This document shows, one piece after another, positions 14,764 to 21,385 of a DNA stretch of 21,990 bases (position 1 is the first letter of the stretch; every line of letters starts with the position of its first letter). A program made the position numbers and the translations under genes. This stretch comes from CAYJRR01 sp964372275 [NCBI: uncultured bacterium] (GTDB taxonomy: Bacteria > CAYJRR01): contig CAYJRR010000067.1 of the NCBI GenBank assembly GCA_964372275.1, positions 3,709 through 25,698 on the forward strand, written 5' to 3'. The notes beneath the pieces are model-generated. The model saw only the letters and a list, made by a program, of their open reading frames with translations, ran no database searches and was not told where the DNA came from.

Positions 14764-15666
14764 ATGACTCCGTTCTCCTCCCCCGACGCCATCACCTCCG
14801 CCCTCACCCGCGCGAACTACATCCCCTCCCCCGAGATCTCCACCGTCCTCTACCTCGCGGAGACGCTCCGCAAGCCGATCCTGGTCGAAGGACCGGCCGG
14901 CGTGGGAAAGACCGACCTGGCGCGCGCGGCGGCGGAGGCGTCCGGGCGCGGGCTGATCCGGCTGCAATGCTACGAAGGGCTCGACGAGGCGAAGGCGCTG
15001 TACGAGTGGGAGTACGCCAAGCAGCTGCTCTACACCCAGATCCTGCGAGACAAGGTCGGGGAGCTCGTGGCGGGGACCCGGACCCTGACCGAGGCGGTCG
15101 AGCGGGTCGCCTCCGCCGAGAGCGCCTTCTTCTCCCGGCGCTTCCTCGTTCCCCGGCCGCTGTTGGCGGCGCTGCTCGCCGACTCGCCGACGGCGCTCCT
15201 GATCGACGAGGTCGACAAGGCCGACCCGGAGTTCGAGGCGTTCCTGCTGGAGATCCTGTCGGAGTGGCAGGTGAGCGTCCCCGAACTGGGAACGATCGCC
15301 GCCAAGACGCCGCCTCTCACGGTGCTGACCTCCAACGGATCGCGGGAGTTGTCGGACGCGCTCAAGCGCCGCTGCCTCTACCTCTGGCTCGATCCGCCGA
15401 CCGAGGCGCGCGAGCGCGAGATCCTCGTCGCGCGCGTCCCGGCGCTTCCGACGGCGATCGCCGAGGGGGTGGTGGCGGCGGTCCGCCGCCTGCGGGCGCT
15501 CGACCTGCGGAAGGGCCCGGCCGTCGCCGAGGCGATCGACTGGGCGCGGGCGCTGCTGGCGCTCGGCGCGACCAAGCTCGACCGCGCGACCTTCGCCGCG
15601 ACCGCCGGTGCCCTCCTCAAACACGAGGAGGACCTCCGCCGCGCCGCCGCCTCGTTCGACCCTTGA
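14764..15666 (+). CDS. MoxR-family AAA+ ATPase
   Basis: MoxR ATPases act as chaperones that, with a partner vWA protein, mature or insert cofactors into enzyme complexes. This 300-residue protein has Walker A GPAGVGKT (43-50), Walker B ALLIDEVDKAD, the sensor-1 stretch LTVLTSNGSRELSDALKRRC, and the YEGLDEAKALYEWEY block typical of the CoxD-type branch. The start ATG 14764 is 112 nt from the divergent Smr gene and lacks a Shine-Dalgarno. The vWA gene begins 4 nt after its TGA, a standard MoxR-vWA pairing. No carbon-monoxide dehydrogenase structural genes are visible, so the client is unknown. Confidence 0.92.
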   Translation: MTPFSSPDAITSALTRANYIPSPEISTVLYLAETLRKPILVEGPAGVGKTDLARAAAEASGRGLIRLQCYEGLDEAKALYEWEYAKQLLYTQILRDKVGELVAGTRTLTEAVERVASAESAFFSRRFLVPRPLLAALLADSPTALLIDEVDKADPEFEAFLLEILSEWQVSVPELGTIAAKTPPLTVLTSNGSRELSDALKRRCLYLWLDPPTEAREREILVARVPALPTAIAEGVVAAVRRLRALDLRKGPAVAEAIDWARALLALGATKLDRATFAATAGALLKHEEDLRRAAASFDP

Positions 15667-15670
15667 GGCG

Positions 15671-16960
15671 ATGGATCGCCGCCTCCCCGCCTTCGTGCGC
15701 GCGCTCCGGATCGCGGGGGTTCGCGCCTCGATCTCGGAGGAGATCGACGCCGGCCTCGCGACCGCATCGCTGGGGATGGCCGACCGCGGCCGGCTGCATG
15801 CCGCGTTGCGCGCGACGCTGGTGAAGGATCGCCGGGACCTGGCCGCCTTCGACCGACTGTTCGCCGCGTTCTTCGACGCCCCGGCCTCCCTTGCGCCGCT
15901 GGGATCCGACGACACGTGGCGGGCGATCGCCGCCGAGGTCGACGGCCGCGCGCGCGAGGTCGCCGAGGCACTCGCCGCCGGCGACGCCGCCCGCCTGGAG
16001 GCGCTGTTCGCGGAGGCGCAGGAGCGGATCGACCTGCCGCTGACCCACCCGTTCCAGAGAGGGCTCCTGACCTACCGGCTCGCGCAGGCGCTCGGGCTGG
16101 ACGCCCTTCGCGCCCGGGCGGCGCGCGGCGCGCCGTCGACGCCGGGGATCGCCGCGCTCGAGGCCCAGCTTGCGCGATACGTCGAGCGCGCGCTGGCGCG
16201 GGCGGGGGCGCTGGCCGCCGGCCCCGCGGCGCGCGCCGGACTCCTCGCGCCGTTCGAACCGGGCCCGCTCGAGCAGGAGGCGGCGCGGCGGGCGGCGGCG
16301 ATCCTCGCGGAGCGCCTGCGCGGCCAGGCGGCCTTGCGGCGACGCGCGGCGAGGCGTGGACCGATCGACGTGCGCGCCACGATCCGCCGATCCTGCGGGA
16401 CCGGCGGCGTTCCCTTCGACCCGCGCCACCGCCGCGTCCGACCGTCGCGCCCGCGGATCGTCGCCCTGTGCGATGTCTCCCCGTCGATGCGGGCGGCGAC
16501 GCGGTTCACGCTCCTCTTCCTCCACTCGATCTCGATGGAGGTGGCCCGGGTTCGCTCGTTCCTGTTCGTCGACGGGATCGACGAGGTGACCGGCCTCTTC
16601 CGCGAGCGGAACGTCGCACGCGCGGTCGCGAGGGCGATGGAGGAGGCCGACCTCGACCTGTCGGCGCGCACCGACTACGGAGCCTCGCTCGCCGATTTCG
16701 AACGGCGCCACGGACGCGCGCTCGACCACCGCACAACGGTGATCGTGCTCGGGGACGGCCGGAGCAACTACGGCGATCCGGGGATCGAGACGATGCGGCG
16801 CATCCGCCGCCGGACCCGCCGCGTGCTGTTCCTCAACCCCGAACCGCGCGCCGCTTGGGGCACCGGCGATTCGGCGATGCTTCGATTCGCGTCGGTCTGC
16901 GACACCGAGGAGTGCCGCCGTCCGGAGGACCTCCTCCGCATCGCCGCCGACTGGCGGTGA
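15671..16960 (+). CDS. CoxE-like von Willebrand factor A domain protein
   Basis: The C-terminal half (about residues 255-429) is a vWA domain with the MIDAS motif DVSPS (Asp268, Ser270, Ser272) in RIVALCDVSPSM, then a conserved RTDYGASLADF and TTVIVLGDGRSNY, and NPEPRAAWGTGDS. The N-terminal half is Ala/Arg-rich and helical, beginning with FVRALRIAGVRAS as in the CoxE-like/YehP group. The partner is the MoxR ATPase 4 nt upstream (GAGG serves as ribosome-binding site inside the gap). Together they probably form a metal-dependent chaperone or activase for an unidentified complex. The length of 429 residues is typical. The gene ends before a strong hairpin. Confidence 0.9.
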   Translation: MDRRLPAFVRALRIAGVRASISEEIDAGLATASLGMADRGRLHAALRATLVKDRRDLAAFDRLFAAFFDAPASLAPLGSDDTWRAIAAEVDGRAREVAEALAAGDAARLEALFAEAQERIDLPLTHPFQRGLLTYRLAQALGLDALRARAARGAPSTPGIAALEAQLARYVERALARAGALAAGPAARAGLLAPFEPGPLEQEAARRAAAILAERLRGQAALRRRAARRGPIDVRATIRRSCGTGGVPFDPRHRRVRPSRPRIVALCDVSPSMRAATRFTLLFLHSISMEVARVRSFLFVDGIDEVTGLFRERNVARAVARAMEEADLDLSARTDYGASLADFERRHGRALDHRTTVIVLGDGRSNYGDPGIETMRRIRRRTRRVLFLNPEPRAAWGTGDSAMLRFASVCDTEECRRPEDLLRIAADWR

Positions 16961-16968
16961 AAAGACGA

Positions 16969-17000
16969 CGGCGGCCCCCCGTCTACCGGGAGGGCCGCCG
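16969..17000. terminator. GC-rich hairpin between convergent genes
   Basis: CGGCGGCCC (16969-16977) pairs perfectly with GGGCCGCCG (16992-17000) around a 14-nt loop. On the minus strand the stem is followed by CGTCGTCTTTT, giving a short U-run, so it best fits termination of the 17564-17025 gene. It may also block plus-strand transcription from the MoxR-vWA operon, where no U-run follows. Confidence 0.6.
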
Positions 17001-17024
17001 CCCAAACGTCGAGGATCGGTTTGA

Positions 17025-17564
17025 TCAGCGCTTGGTGCCGGCCTGCGAAGCCTGGGCCGCCTGGGCGCTCTGAGCGGCGTTCTGCTTCTTCGCGGTCTTC
17101 GCCGTCAGCTTGGAGTTGTTGCCGGCGTGGGAGAGACCCGACACCGCGATGGCGTAGGTGTTGCCGTAGAACTTCCCTTCGATCCAGTCGTTGCCCTGCG
17201 GGTCGACGCTGGGAACGCCGCTGTTCAGGAAGATCGAGACCTTCTTGTCGGCGATCGTCGCGCTGTCGAGGATCCCGCCGACCTGGCTGCGGCCGACCTC
17301 GCCGAGGAGGACCATCTTCTTCGACGGATCGAGGACGAACTTGCCGTCCTGGTAGTCGCCGAACAGGACCACCGGCGCGCCGAGGAACTTCTGGAGCTGG
17401 CGGGTCTTGAGGGCCGACGCGTCGATCGGGACGATCTGGGTGCCGCGCGCGACGCCGATGGCGACGTCGGCCGACTTGGCGAGGGTGCCCTTGAGGTAGT
17501 CGGCGTGGGCCGACACGGAGACGAGCGAGAACGAAGAAATTAGGAGAAGACGGGTGAGCTTCAT
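17025..17564 (-). CDS. Secreted protein of unknown function, 179 aa
   Basis: ATG 17564 is preceded by GGAGGAT at 8-nt spacing, which decides the start. Residues 1-23 form a clear signal peptide (MKLTRLLLISSFSLVSVSAHA) with cleavage after AHA. The mature part looks beta-rich (FLGAPVVLFGDYQDGKFVLD, KMVLLGEVG, KVSIFLNSG, WIEGKFYGNTYAIAV), and the last 25 residues are a Lys/Gln/Ala-rich tail. No Cys is present. I do not recognise the family. The protein is likely soluble in the periplasm. It is monocistronic: a 245-nt gap separates it from rho upstream and a hairpin follows it. Confidence 0.75.
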   Translation of the reverse strand: MKLTRLLLISSFSLVSVSAHADYLKGTLAKSADVAIGVARGTQIVPIDASALKTRQLQKFLGAPVVLFGDYQDGKFVLDPSKKMVLLGEVGRSQVGGILDSATIADKKVSIFLNSGVPSVDPQGNDWIEGKFYGNTYAIAVSGLSHAGNNSKLTAKTAKKQNAAQSAQAAQASQAGTKR

Positions 17565-17809
17565 GGTTGAGATCCTCCGGCGGTGGGTGCGAGGCAGTTC
17601 GCGACCGCGGCACAAAGCAGGAGACGTGCCGAACGGAAAATCTCCTAACGTCGCGGATCTTCGACCGTACCTCCGCCCCAACGATGTCCCATGTCCCGCG
17701 CGGCTGGGACACCGACGCCCTGCGTCATGCGCGCATCACCGCGGGAGATCCGTGCCAAGCCGGAATCGGTCCACCCTTCGGTCTTCCTCGGGGCCAACCG
17801 ACCCGCTCG
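17565..17809. other. Intergenic stretch between rho and the secreted-protein gene
   Basis: These 245 nt hold the 3' flank of rho and the leader of the gene starting at 17564. The only structure I see is a small inverted repeat, TGTCCCA (17685-17691) with TGGGACA (17705-17711), without a U-run. I find no convincing open frame, promoter or terminator. Confidence 0.5.
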
Positions 17810-19159
17810 CTACGTCATCACGATCTTGGCGAGGAACTCTTCGTTGGTGGCGGTCGGCTTGAGCTTCGCCAGCAGCTTCTGCATCGCGTCGACCGGCGAG
17901 GCCGCGTGCAGGGCGCGCCGCAAGGCATGGACCTTCTCCAGGTCGTCGGGCTTGAGCAGCAGCTCCTCCTTGCGCGTCCCGGACTTGCTGATGTCGATGC
18001 AGGGATAGACGCGCTTCTCCATCAGATCGCGCGACAGGCAGATCTCCGAGTTCCCGGTCCCCTTGAACTCCTCGAAGATCACCTCGTCCATCCGGGAGCC
18101 GGTGTCGACCAGCGCCGTGGCGATGATCGTCAGCGATCCGCCCCCCTCGACCCGCCGCGCCGCGCCGAAGAACCGCTTCGGCTTCTCCAGCGCCCGGCTG
18201 TCGACCCCGCCGGAGAGCGTCCGGCCCGATCCCTTGGTGGCGTCGTTGTGCGCGCGCGCCAACCGGGTGATCGAGTCGAGCAGGATCACCACGTCCTGCC
18301 CCAGCTCCACCAGCCGCCGCGCCCGCTCCAGCACCAGCTCGCTCATCCGCACGTGCTGTTCGGCCGGCGCGTCGAAGGTCGACCAGATGACCTCCCCCTG
18401 CTTCGCGCGCTTCATGTCGACCACCTCCTCCGGCCGCTCGCCCACGAGCAGCAGGAAGAGGGTCACCTGCGGATTGTTGGTGACGACGCCGTGCGCGATG
18501 TTCTGCATCAGCACCGTCTTGCCGGCGCGCGCCGGCGCCACGATCAGCGCCCGCTGCCCCTTCCCCAGCGGCGTGATCAGGTCGACGACCCGCATCGAGA
18601 GGTCGGTGTTGACCTCGCCGCCGACCGCCGGTCGAGGCTTGGTCGTCGCCAGCTTCAGAGGGGTGTCCGGATAGACCGACGAGAGGTTCTCGAAACGGAC
18701 CCGCTCCACCGCCTCGCGCGGATCCCGGCCGTTGATCGAAACCACCTGCTGCAGCGCCGGCCCGCGCGGCATCCCGCCGCCGCCACCACCCGGCTGGCCG
18801 TGCCCGCCCCCGCCGTGCCCGCCGCGACCGCGCCGCCGCCGCCGCCGCCCGTGGCGATGCTCGCCGCCGTGGGCGGAGAAGTTCTGCTGCGCGCCCGCCG
18901 CGACCGGGACGGAGGACGGCGCCGCCTCGCCGGCCGCGAGCAGACCTTGCACCAGGTCCCCCGGACGGAGGAACGACCGCTGGATCAGTCCGCCGGGGAC
19001 GAAGACGTCCCCCGGCGTCGGCAGGTAGTTGTTCGTGGGACGCCGCAGGAACCCCGATCCGTCGGGGCCGATCTCCAACCATCCTTCGGTCTTGACCGGT
19101 TCGGGAACGGGGGCGACGGCAGGGGTGGATCCGACCTGGGACTCGAACTGTTCACTCAT
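17810..19159 (-). CDS. rho: Transcription termination factor Rho
   Basis: Rho is the hexameric RNA helicase that ends transcription of untranslated RNA. The ATPase part is intact: FENLSSVYPD, PLGKGQRALIVAPARAGKT (Walker A to Thr215), LLLVGERPEEV, Walker B VVILLDSITRLARA, TLSGGVD, KPKRFFGAARRVEGGGSLTIIATAL, MDEVIFEEFKGTGN, SGTRKEELL. The cold-shock RNA-binding domain begins directly at EPVKTEGWLEIGPDGSGFLRR (about 20-75), so the usual N-terminal helix bundle is missing. Between GDLVQG and VVSING an insert of about 55 residues contains a run of Arg, then Gly/His/Arg. ATG 19159 is chosen although a weak GTG exists at 19222. TAG ends at 17810. It is 449 residues, longer than E. coli Rho because of the insert. 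Confidence 0.96.
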   Translation of the reverse strand: MSEQFESQVGSTPAVAPVPEPVKTEGWLEIGPDGSGFLRRPTNNYLPTPGDVFVPGGLIQRSFLRPGDLVQGLLAAGEAAPSSVPVAAGAQQNFSAHGGEHRHGRRRRRRGRGGHGGGGHGQPGGGGGGMPRGPALQQVVSINGRDPREAVERVRFENLSSVYPDTPLKLATTKPRPAVGGEVNTDLSMRVVDLITPLGKGQRALIVAPARAGKTVLMQNIAHGVVTNNPQVTLFLLLVGERPEEVVDMKRAKQGEVIWSTFDAPAEQHVRMSELVLERARRLVELGQDVVILLDSITRLARAHNDATKGSGRTLSGGVDSRALEKPKRFFGAARRVEGGGSLTIIATALVDTGSRMDEVIFEEFKGTGNSEICLSRDLMEKRVYPCIDISKSGTRKEELLLKPDDLEKVHALRRALHAASPVDAMQKLLAKLKPTATNEEFLAKIVMT

Positions 19160-19236
19160 GCGTAATACGGCTTCCTCGTGGTTGATCGCCTTCCAGGGCA
19201 GCGGACCGCCATCGGCCCCCACCGGACCGTCGCTCG

Positions 19237-19260
19237 AAAAAGCTTCGAGAACCTCGAAGC
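19237..19260 (-). terminator. Intrinsic-terminator-like hairpin in the rho leader
   Basis: On the minus strand GCTTCGAG, loop GTT, CTCGAAGC form a perfect 8-bp stem followed directly by TTTTT. The downstream TTCGAG can instead pair with the right arm CTCGAA, forming an exclusive alternative hairpin (19233-19249). It lies 77 nt before the rho ATG and 115 nt after the J-protein stop. It either ends the thiolase-J-protein transcript or acts as an attenuator of rho. Confidence 0.6.
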
Positions 19261-19295
19261 GCCGGATAGGCCACCCACGGCGCTTGAGGACGGTC

Positions 19296-19324
19296 TACTT
19301 ACACCGCCCCCCTTCGAATCGCAA
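19296..19324 (-). promoter_or_regulatory. Weak candidate rho promoter upstream of the hairpin
   Basis: The minus strand has TTGCGA (19324-19319), a 17-nt spacer and TAAGTA (19301-19296). The match to consensus is weak. If used, the transcript would start near 19288 and include the terminator-like hairpin at 19237-19260 in its leader. Confidence 0.3.
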
Positions 19325-19374
19325 GGGTTCCGGTGCGCGTTCGCGCTCTCCGGGGGGCCTTTCCCATACCGCGG

Positions 19375-19812
19375 TCACCCCCCCTTCCGCCGCACCTCGC
19401 GCCGCAACGACTCGATCGCCGTCCGGATCTCGAGGGAGACGGCGACCAGGAGGAAGTAGATCCCTTTCGGCGTGTCGAGGAAGAACAACAGCATCGCGAC
19501 GACCGTGCAGATGCAGAAGGCGATCATCACGATGTCGAACTTCCGTGCCGGTTTCACCTCCGCCTCGGCGGCGGTCGTCTCCACCTGCACCGAGCGGTCG
19601 TAGTTCGTGCGGCGCTCCGGGTCCCCCAGGATCTCGTAGGCGCGTCCGACCGCCTTGAACGCGCTCTCGGCGTGGGGGTTCCCCGGGTTCAGGTCGGGAT
19701 GGTACTTCCGGGCCAGCGTCTTGTACGCCTTCTTGATCTCCTCCTCGCTCGCTTCCGGAGCGACGCCGAGGACCTCGTAGAGCGTCTGGCGGGTCTTCCG
19801 CGCCTGCGCCAC
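19375..19812 (-). CDS. Membrane-anchored J-domain (DnaJ-like) protein
   Basis: Residues 9-72 are a J domain: [36 protein letters not shown] with HPD at 38-40, then [23 protein letters not shown] domains stimulate Hsp70 (DnaK) ATPase. There is no Gly/Phe region, zinc finger or client-binding domain. A hydrophobic segment [21 protein letters not shown] (about 92-112) and a second shorter one (118-128) suggest membrane anchoring, followed by a basic tail (RREVRRKGG). The start is GTG 19812, immediately after the thiolase TAA with no gap, with GGAG inside the thiolase end acting as ribosome-binding site, so translation is coupled. It may recruit DnaK to the membrane; the client is unknown. Confidence 0.85.
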   Translation of the reverse strand: MAQARKTRQTLYEVLGVAPEASEEEIKKAYKTLARKYHPDLNPGNPHAESAFKAVGRAYEILGDPERRTNYDRSVQVETTAAEAEVKPARKFDIVMIAFCICTVVAMLLFFLDTPKGIYFLLVAVSLEIRTAIESLRREVRRKGG

Positions 19813-20973
19813 TTACATCCGCTCCACGATCGTGGCGATCCACTGGCCGAAGCCGATGCACATCGTCACCAGGCCCCGCTTCGCGTCCCGCCGCTCGAGC
19901 TCGTGGAGCAGCGTCGTCACCAGCCGCGCGCCCGACGCCCCCAGCGGGTGCCCGAGCGCGATCGCGCCGCCGTTCACGTTCACCTTCGCCAGGTCGGCGC
20001 CGGTCTCCCTCTGCCAGGCGAGAACTACCGACGCGAACGCCTCGTTGATCTCGATCAGGTCGACGTCGGCGAGCGAAACGCCGGCGCGCGCAAGCACCTT
20101 CTTCGTGGCCGGGATCGGCGCCGTCAGCATGATCGTCGGATCGACGCCGGCCAGCGCCATGGTGGTGATCTTGGCCCTGGCCTTGAGGCCCAGGCGTTTG
20201 GCCTTCTCCGGACTGGCGATCAGCACCGCCGCCGCGCCGTCGCTGATCTGGCTGGAGTTCCCCGCGCTCACCACCCCGTCGCCCTTGAACGGCGTCTTCA
20301 AGGTCGCCAACTTCTCCAGGCTGGTGTCGGCGCGCACCCCCTCGTCCTTCGCGAACCTTACCTTCGCCCCCGCCGGATCGACCACCTCGACCGGCACGAT
20401 CTCCCGCTCGAAGTGGCCCTCGGCGGCCGCCTTCGCGGCGCGCGCGTGGCTCTCGAGGCTGTAGGCGTCGAGCTCGGCGCGCGAGAGCTTCCAGCGGTCG
20501 GCGATCATCTCCGCCGAGATCCCCTGGGTGACGATCTCGAACCGTTTCGCGAGACCGGTCGGTAGCGGCTTGAACTCGGTCCCCAGCGCCATGTCCGAGC
20601 CCATCGGGACCCGGCTCATGCTCTCGACGCCGGCGCCGACCACCAGGTCGTGCACCCCGGCCATCACCCCTTGCGCGGCGAAGTTCACCGCCTGCTGGCT
20701 CGAACCGCACATGCGGTTGACGCTCGTCCCGGTCACCTCGACCGGCCAACCGGCGAGGAGCGCCGCGGTGCGGGCGATGTTCAACCCCTGCTCCCCGACC
20801 TGGGTCACGCAGCCGGCGATGACGTCGTCGATCTCCTCGGGATCGACGCCGGTCCGATCGGCCAGCGCGGAGAGCGTCTTCGCCAGGAGCTCGTCGGGCC
20901 GCGTCGCCGACAACGTGCCGTTTCTCTTCCCGATCGCGGTCCGAACGCTGCCGACGATCCACGCTTCCGTCAT
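19813..20973 (-). CDS. Thiolase (acetyl-CoA C-acetyltransferase / 3-ketoacyl-CoA thiolase)
   Basis: Thiolases cleave 3-ketoacyl-CoA with CoA, or condense two acetyl-CoA. Motifs are complete: nucleophile Cys89 in NRMCGSSQQAV, the VVGAGVESMSRVPMG block, NEAFAS, GGAIALGHPLGASGAR with His342, and Cys372 in TMCIGFGQ. The usual CIGGGQG reads CIGFGQW here, a variation seen near the active-site loop. At 386 residues it is family length. ATG 20973 is preceded by GGAGAGGAG. It is followed with no gap by the J-domain gene. Whether it degrades fatty acids or makes acetoacetyl-CoA cannot be decided; no other beta-oxidation gene is in view, so no symbol is given. Confidence 0.92.
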   Translation of the reverse strand: MTEAWIVGSVRTAIGKRNGTLSATRPDELLAKTLSALADRTGVDPEEIDDVIAGCVTQVGEQGLNIARTAALLAGWPVEVTGTSVNRMCGSSQQAVNFAAQGVMAGVHDLVVGAGVESMSRVPMGSDMALGTEFKPLPTGLAKRFEIVTQGISAEMIADRWKLSRAELDAYSLESHARAAKAAAEGHFEREIVPVEVVDPAGAKVRFAKDEGVRADTSLEKLATLKTPFKGDGVVSAGNSSQISDGAAAVLIASPEKAKRLGLKARAKITTMALAGVDPTIMLTAPIPATKKVLARAGVSLADVDLIEINEAFASVVLAWQRETGADLAKVNVNGGAIALGHPLGASGARLVTTLLHELERRDAKRGLVTMCIGFGQWIATIVERM

Positions 20974-21012
20974 GGGTACGCTCCTCTCCTGTCAGGCGGG
21001 ACTGGAACGCGC

Positions 21013-21042
21013 GTTCTATCAGGAGGCGCATGCTACATTCAA
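21013..21042 (-). promoter_or_regulatory. Candidate thiolase promoter
   Basis: The minus strand has TTGAAT (21042-21037), an 18-nt spacer and TAGAAC (21018-21013). A transcript from near 21006 would have a leader of about 33 nt containing GGAGAGGAG. Its -35 overlaps the -10 of the divergent lipoprotein gene. Confidence 0.35.
21031..21039 (+). promoter_or_regulatory. Candidate extended -10 box of the lipoprotein gene
   Basis: TGCTACATT has the TGn extension and a TANNNT core (TACATT 21034-21039). It ends 7 nt before ATG 21047, which implies a leaderless or nearly leaderless transcript. Confidence 0.4.
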
Positions 21043-21046
21043 GGCG

Positions 21047-21385
21047 ATGGCTCGCTCCGTTTCCGCCTCCGCCACCGCCCTGGCCGCGCTGCTGCTGCTG
21101 CCGGGGTGCCGCGAACCGGCCGAGGCCGACCTCCACGAGCTCGCCGCGCGGCTGTTGGCGGCGACCCCCGACGAGCAACGGGCGGCGGTCGCGGCCGACG
21201 TCGAGGCGCTCGCCCGGCTCGCGCGCGCCGGTCGTTGGAAGGACCCCGAACGGCGCGCCCTGCTCGACCTCCTCCGCTCGGCCGGACGCGACGGACGGAT
21301 CGACGAGGACGAGCGGCTGCTCTTGACCCGCATGGTGCGCGATCGGATCGCCGCCACGCACGACACGGGGGACCGATCCGGATGA
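21047..21385 (+). CDS. Small lipoprotein of unknown function
   Basis: The 112-residue protein begins MARSVSASATALAALLLLPGC, a lipoprotein signal with lipobox LPGC and lipidated Cys21. The mature part is helical and highly charged (LHELAARLLAATPDEQRAAVAADVEALARLA). Near the end it has SAGRDGRIDEDERLLLTRMV, which resembles a degenerate EF-hand or TerB-like helical repeat but lacks the first acidic calcium ligands. I do not recognise a named family. The TGA (21383-21385) overlaps the ATG of the START-like gene as ATGA, so the two are coupled and probably act together in the envelope. The thiolase gene is divergent, 73 nt away. Confidence 0.7.
   Translation: MARSVSASATALAALLLLPGCREPAEADLHELAARLLAATPDEQRAAVAADVEALARLARAGRWKDPERRALLDLLRSAGRDGRIDEDERLLLTRMVRDRIAATHDTGDRSG

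Noticed and set aside
14764-16960. A carbon-monoxide dehydrogenase cluster
   Set aside because: Only the MoxR and vWA accessory types are present; no large, medium or small subunit gene is visible.
17685-17711. TGTCCCA/TGGGACA inverted repeat as the rho terminator
   Set aside because: The 7-bp stem has a 13-nt loop and no U-run on the minus strand, so chance occurrence is likely.
19160-19222. Upstream GTG start for rho at 19222
   Set aside because: No ribosome-binding site precedes it, and the added residues do not resemble the Rho N-terminal domain.
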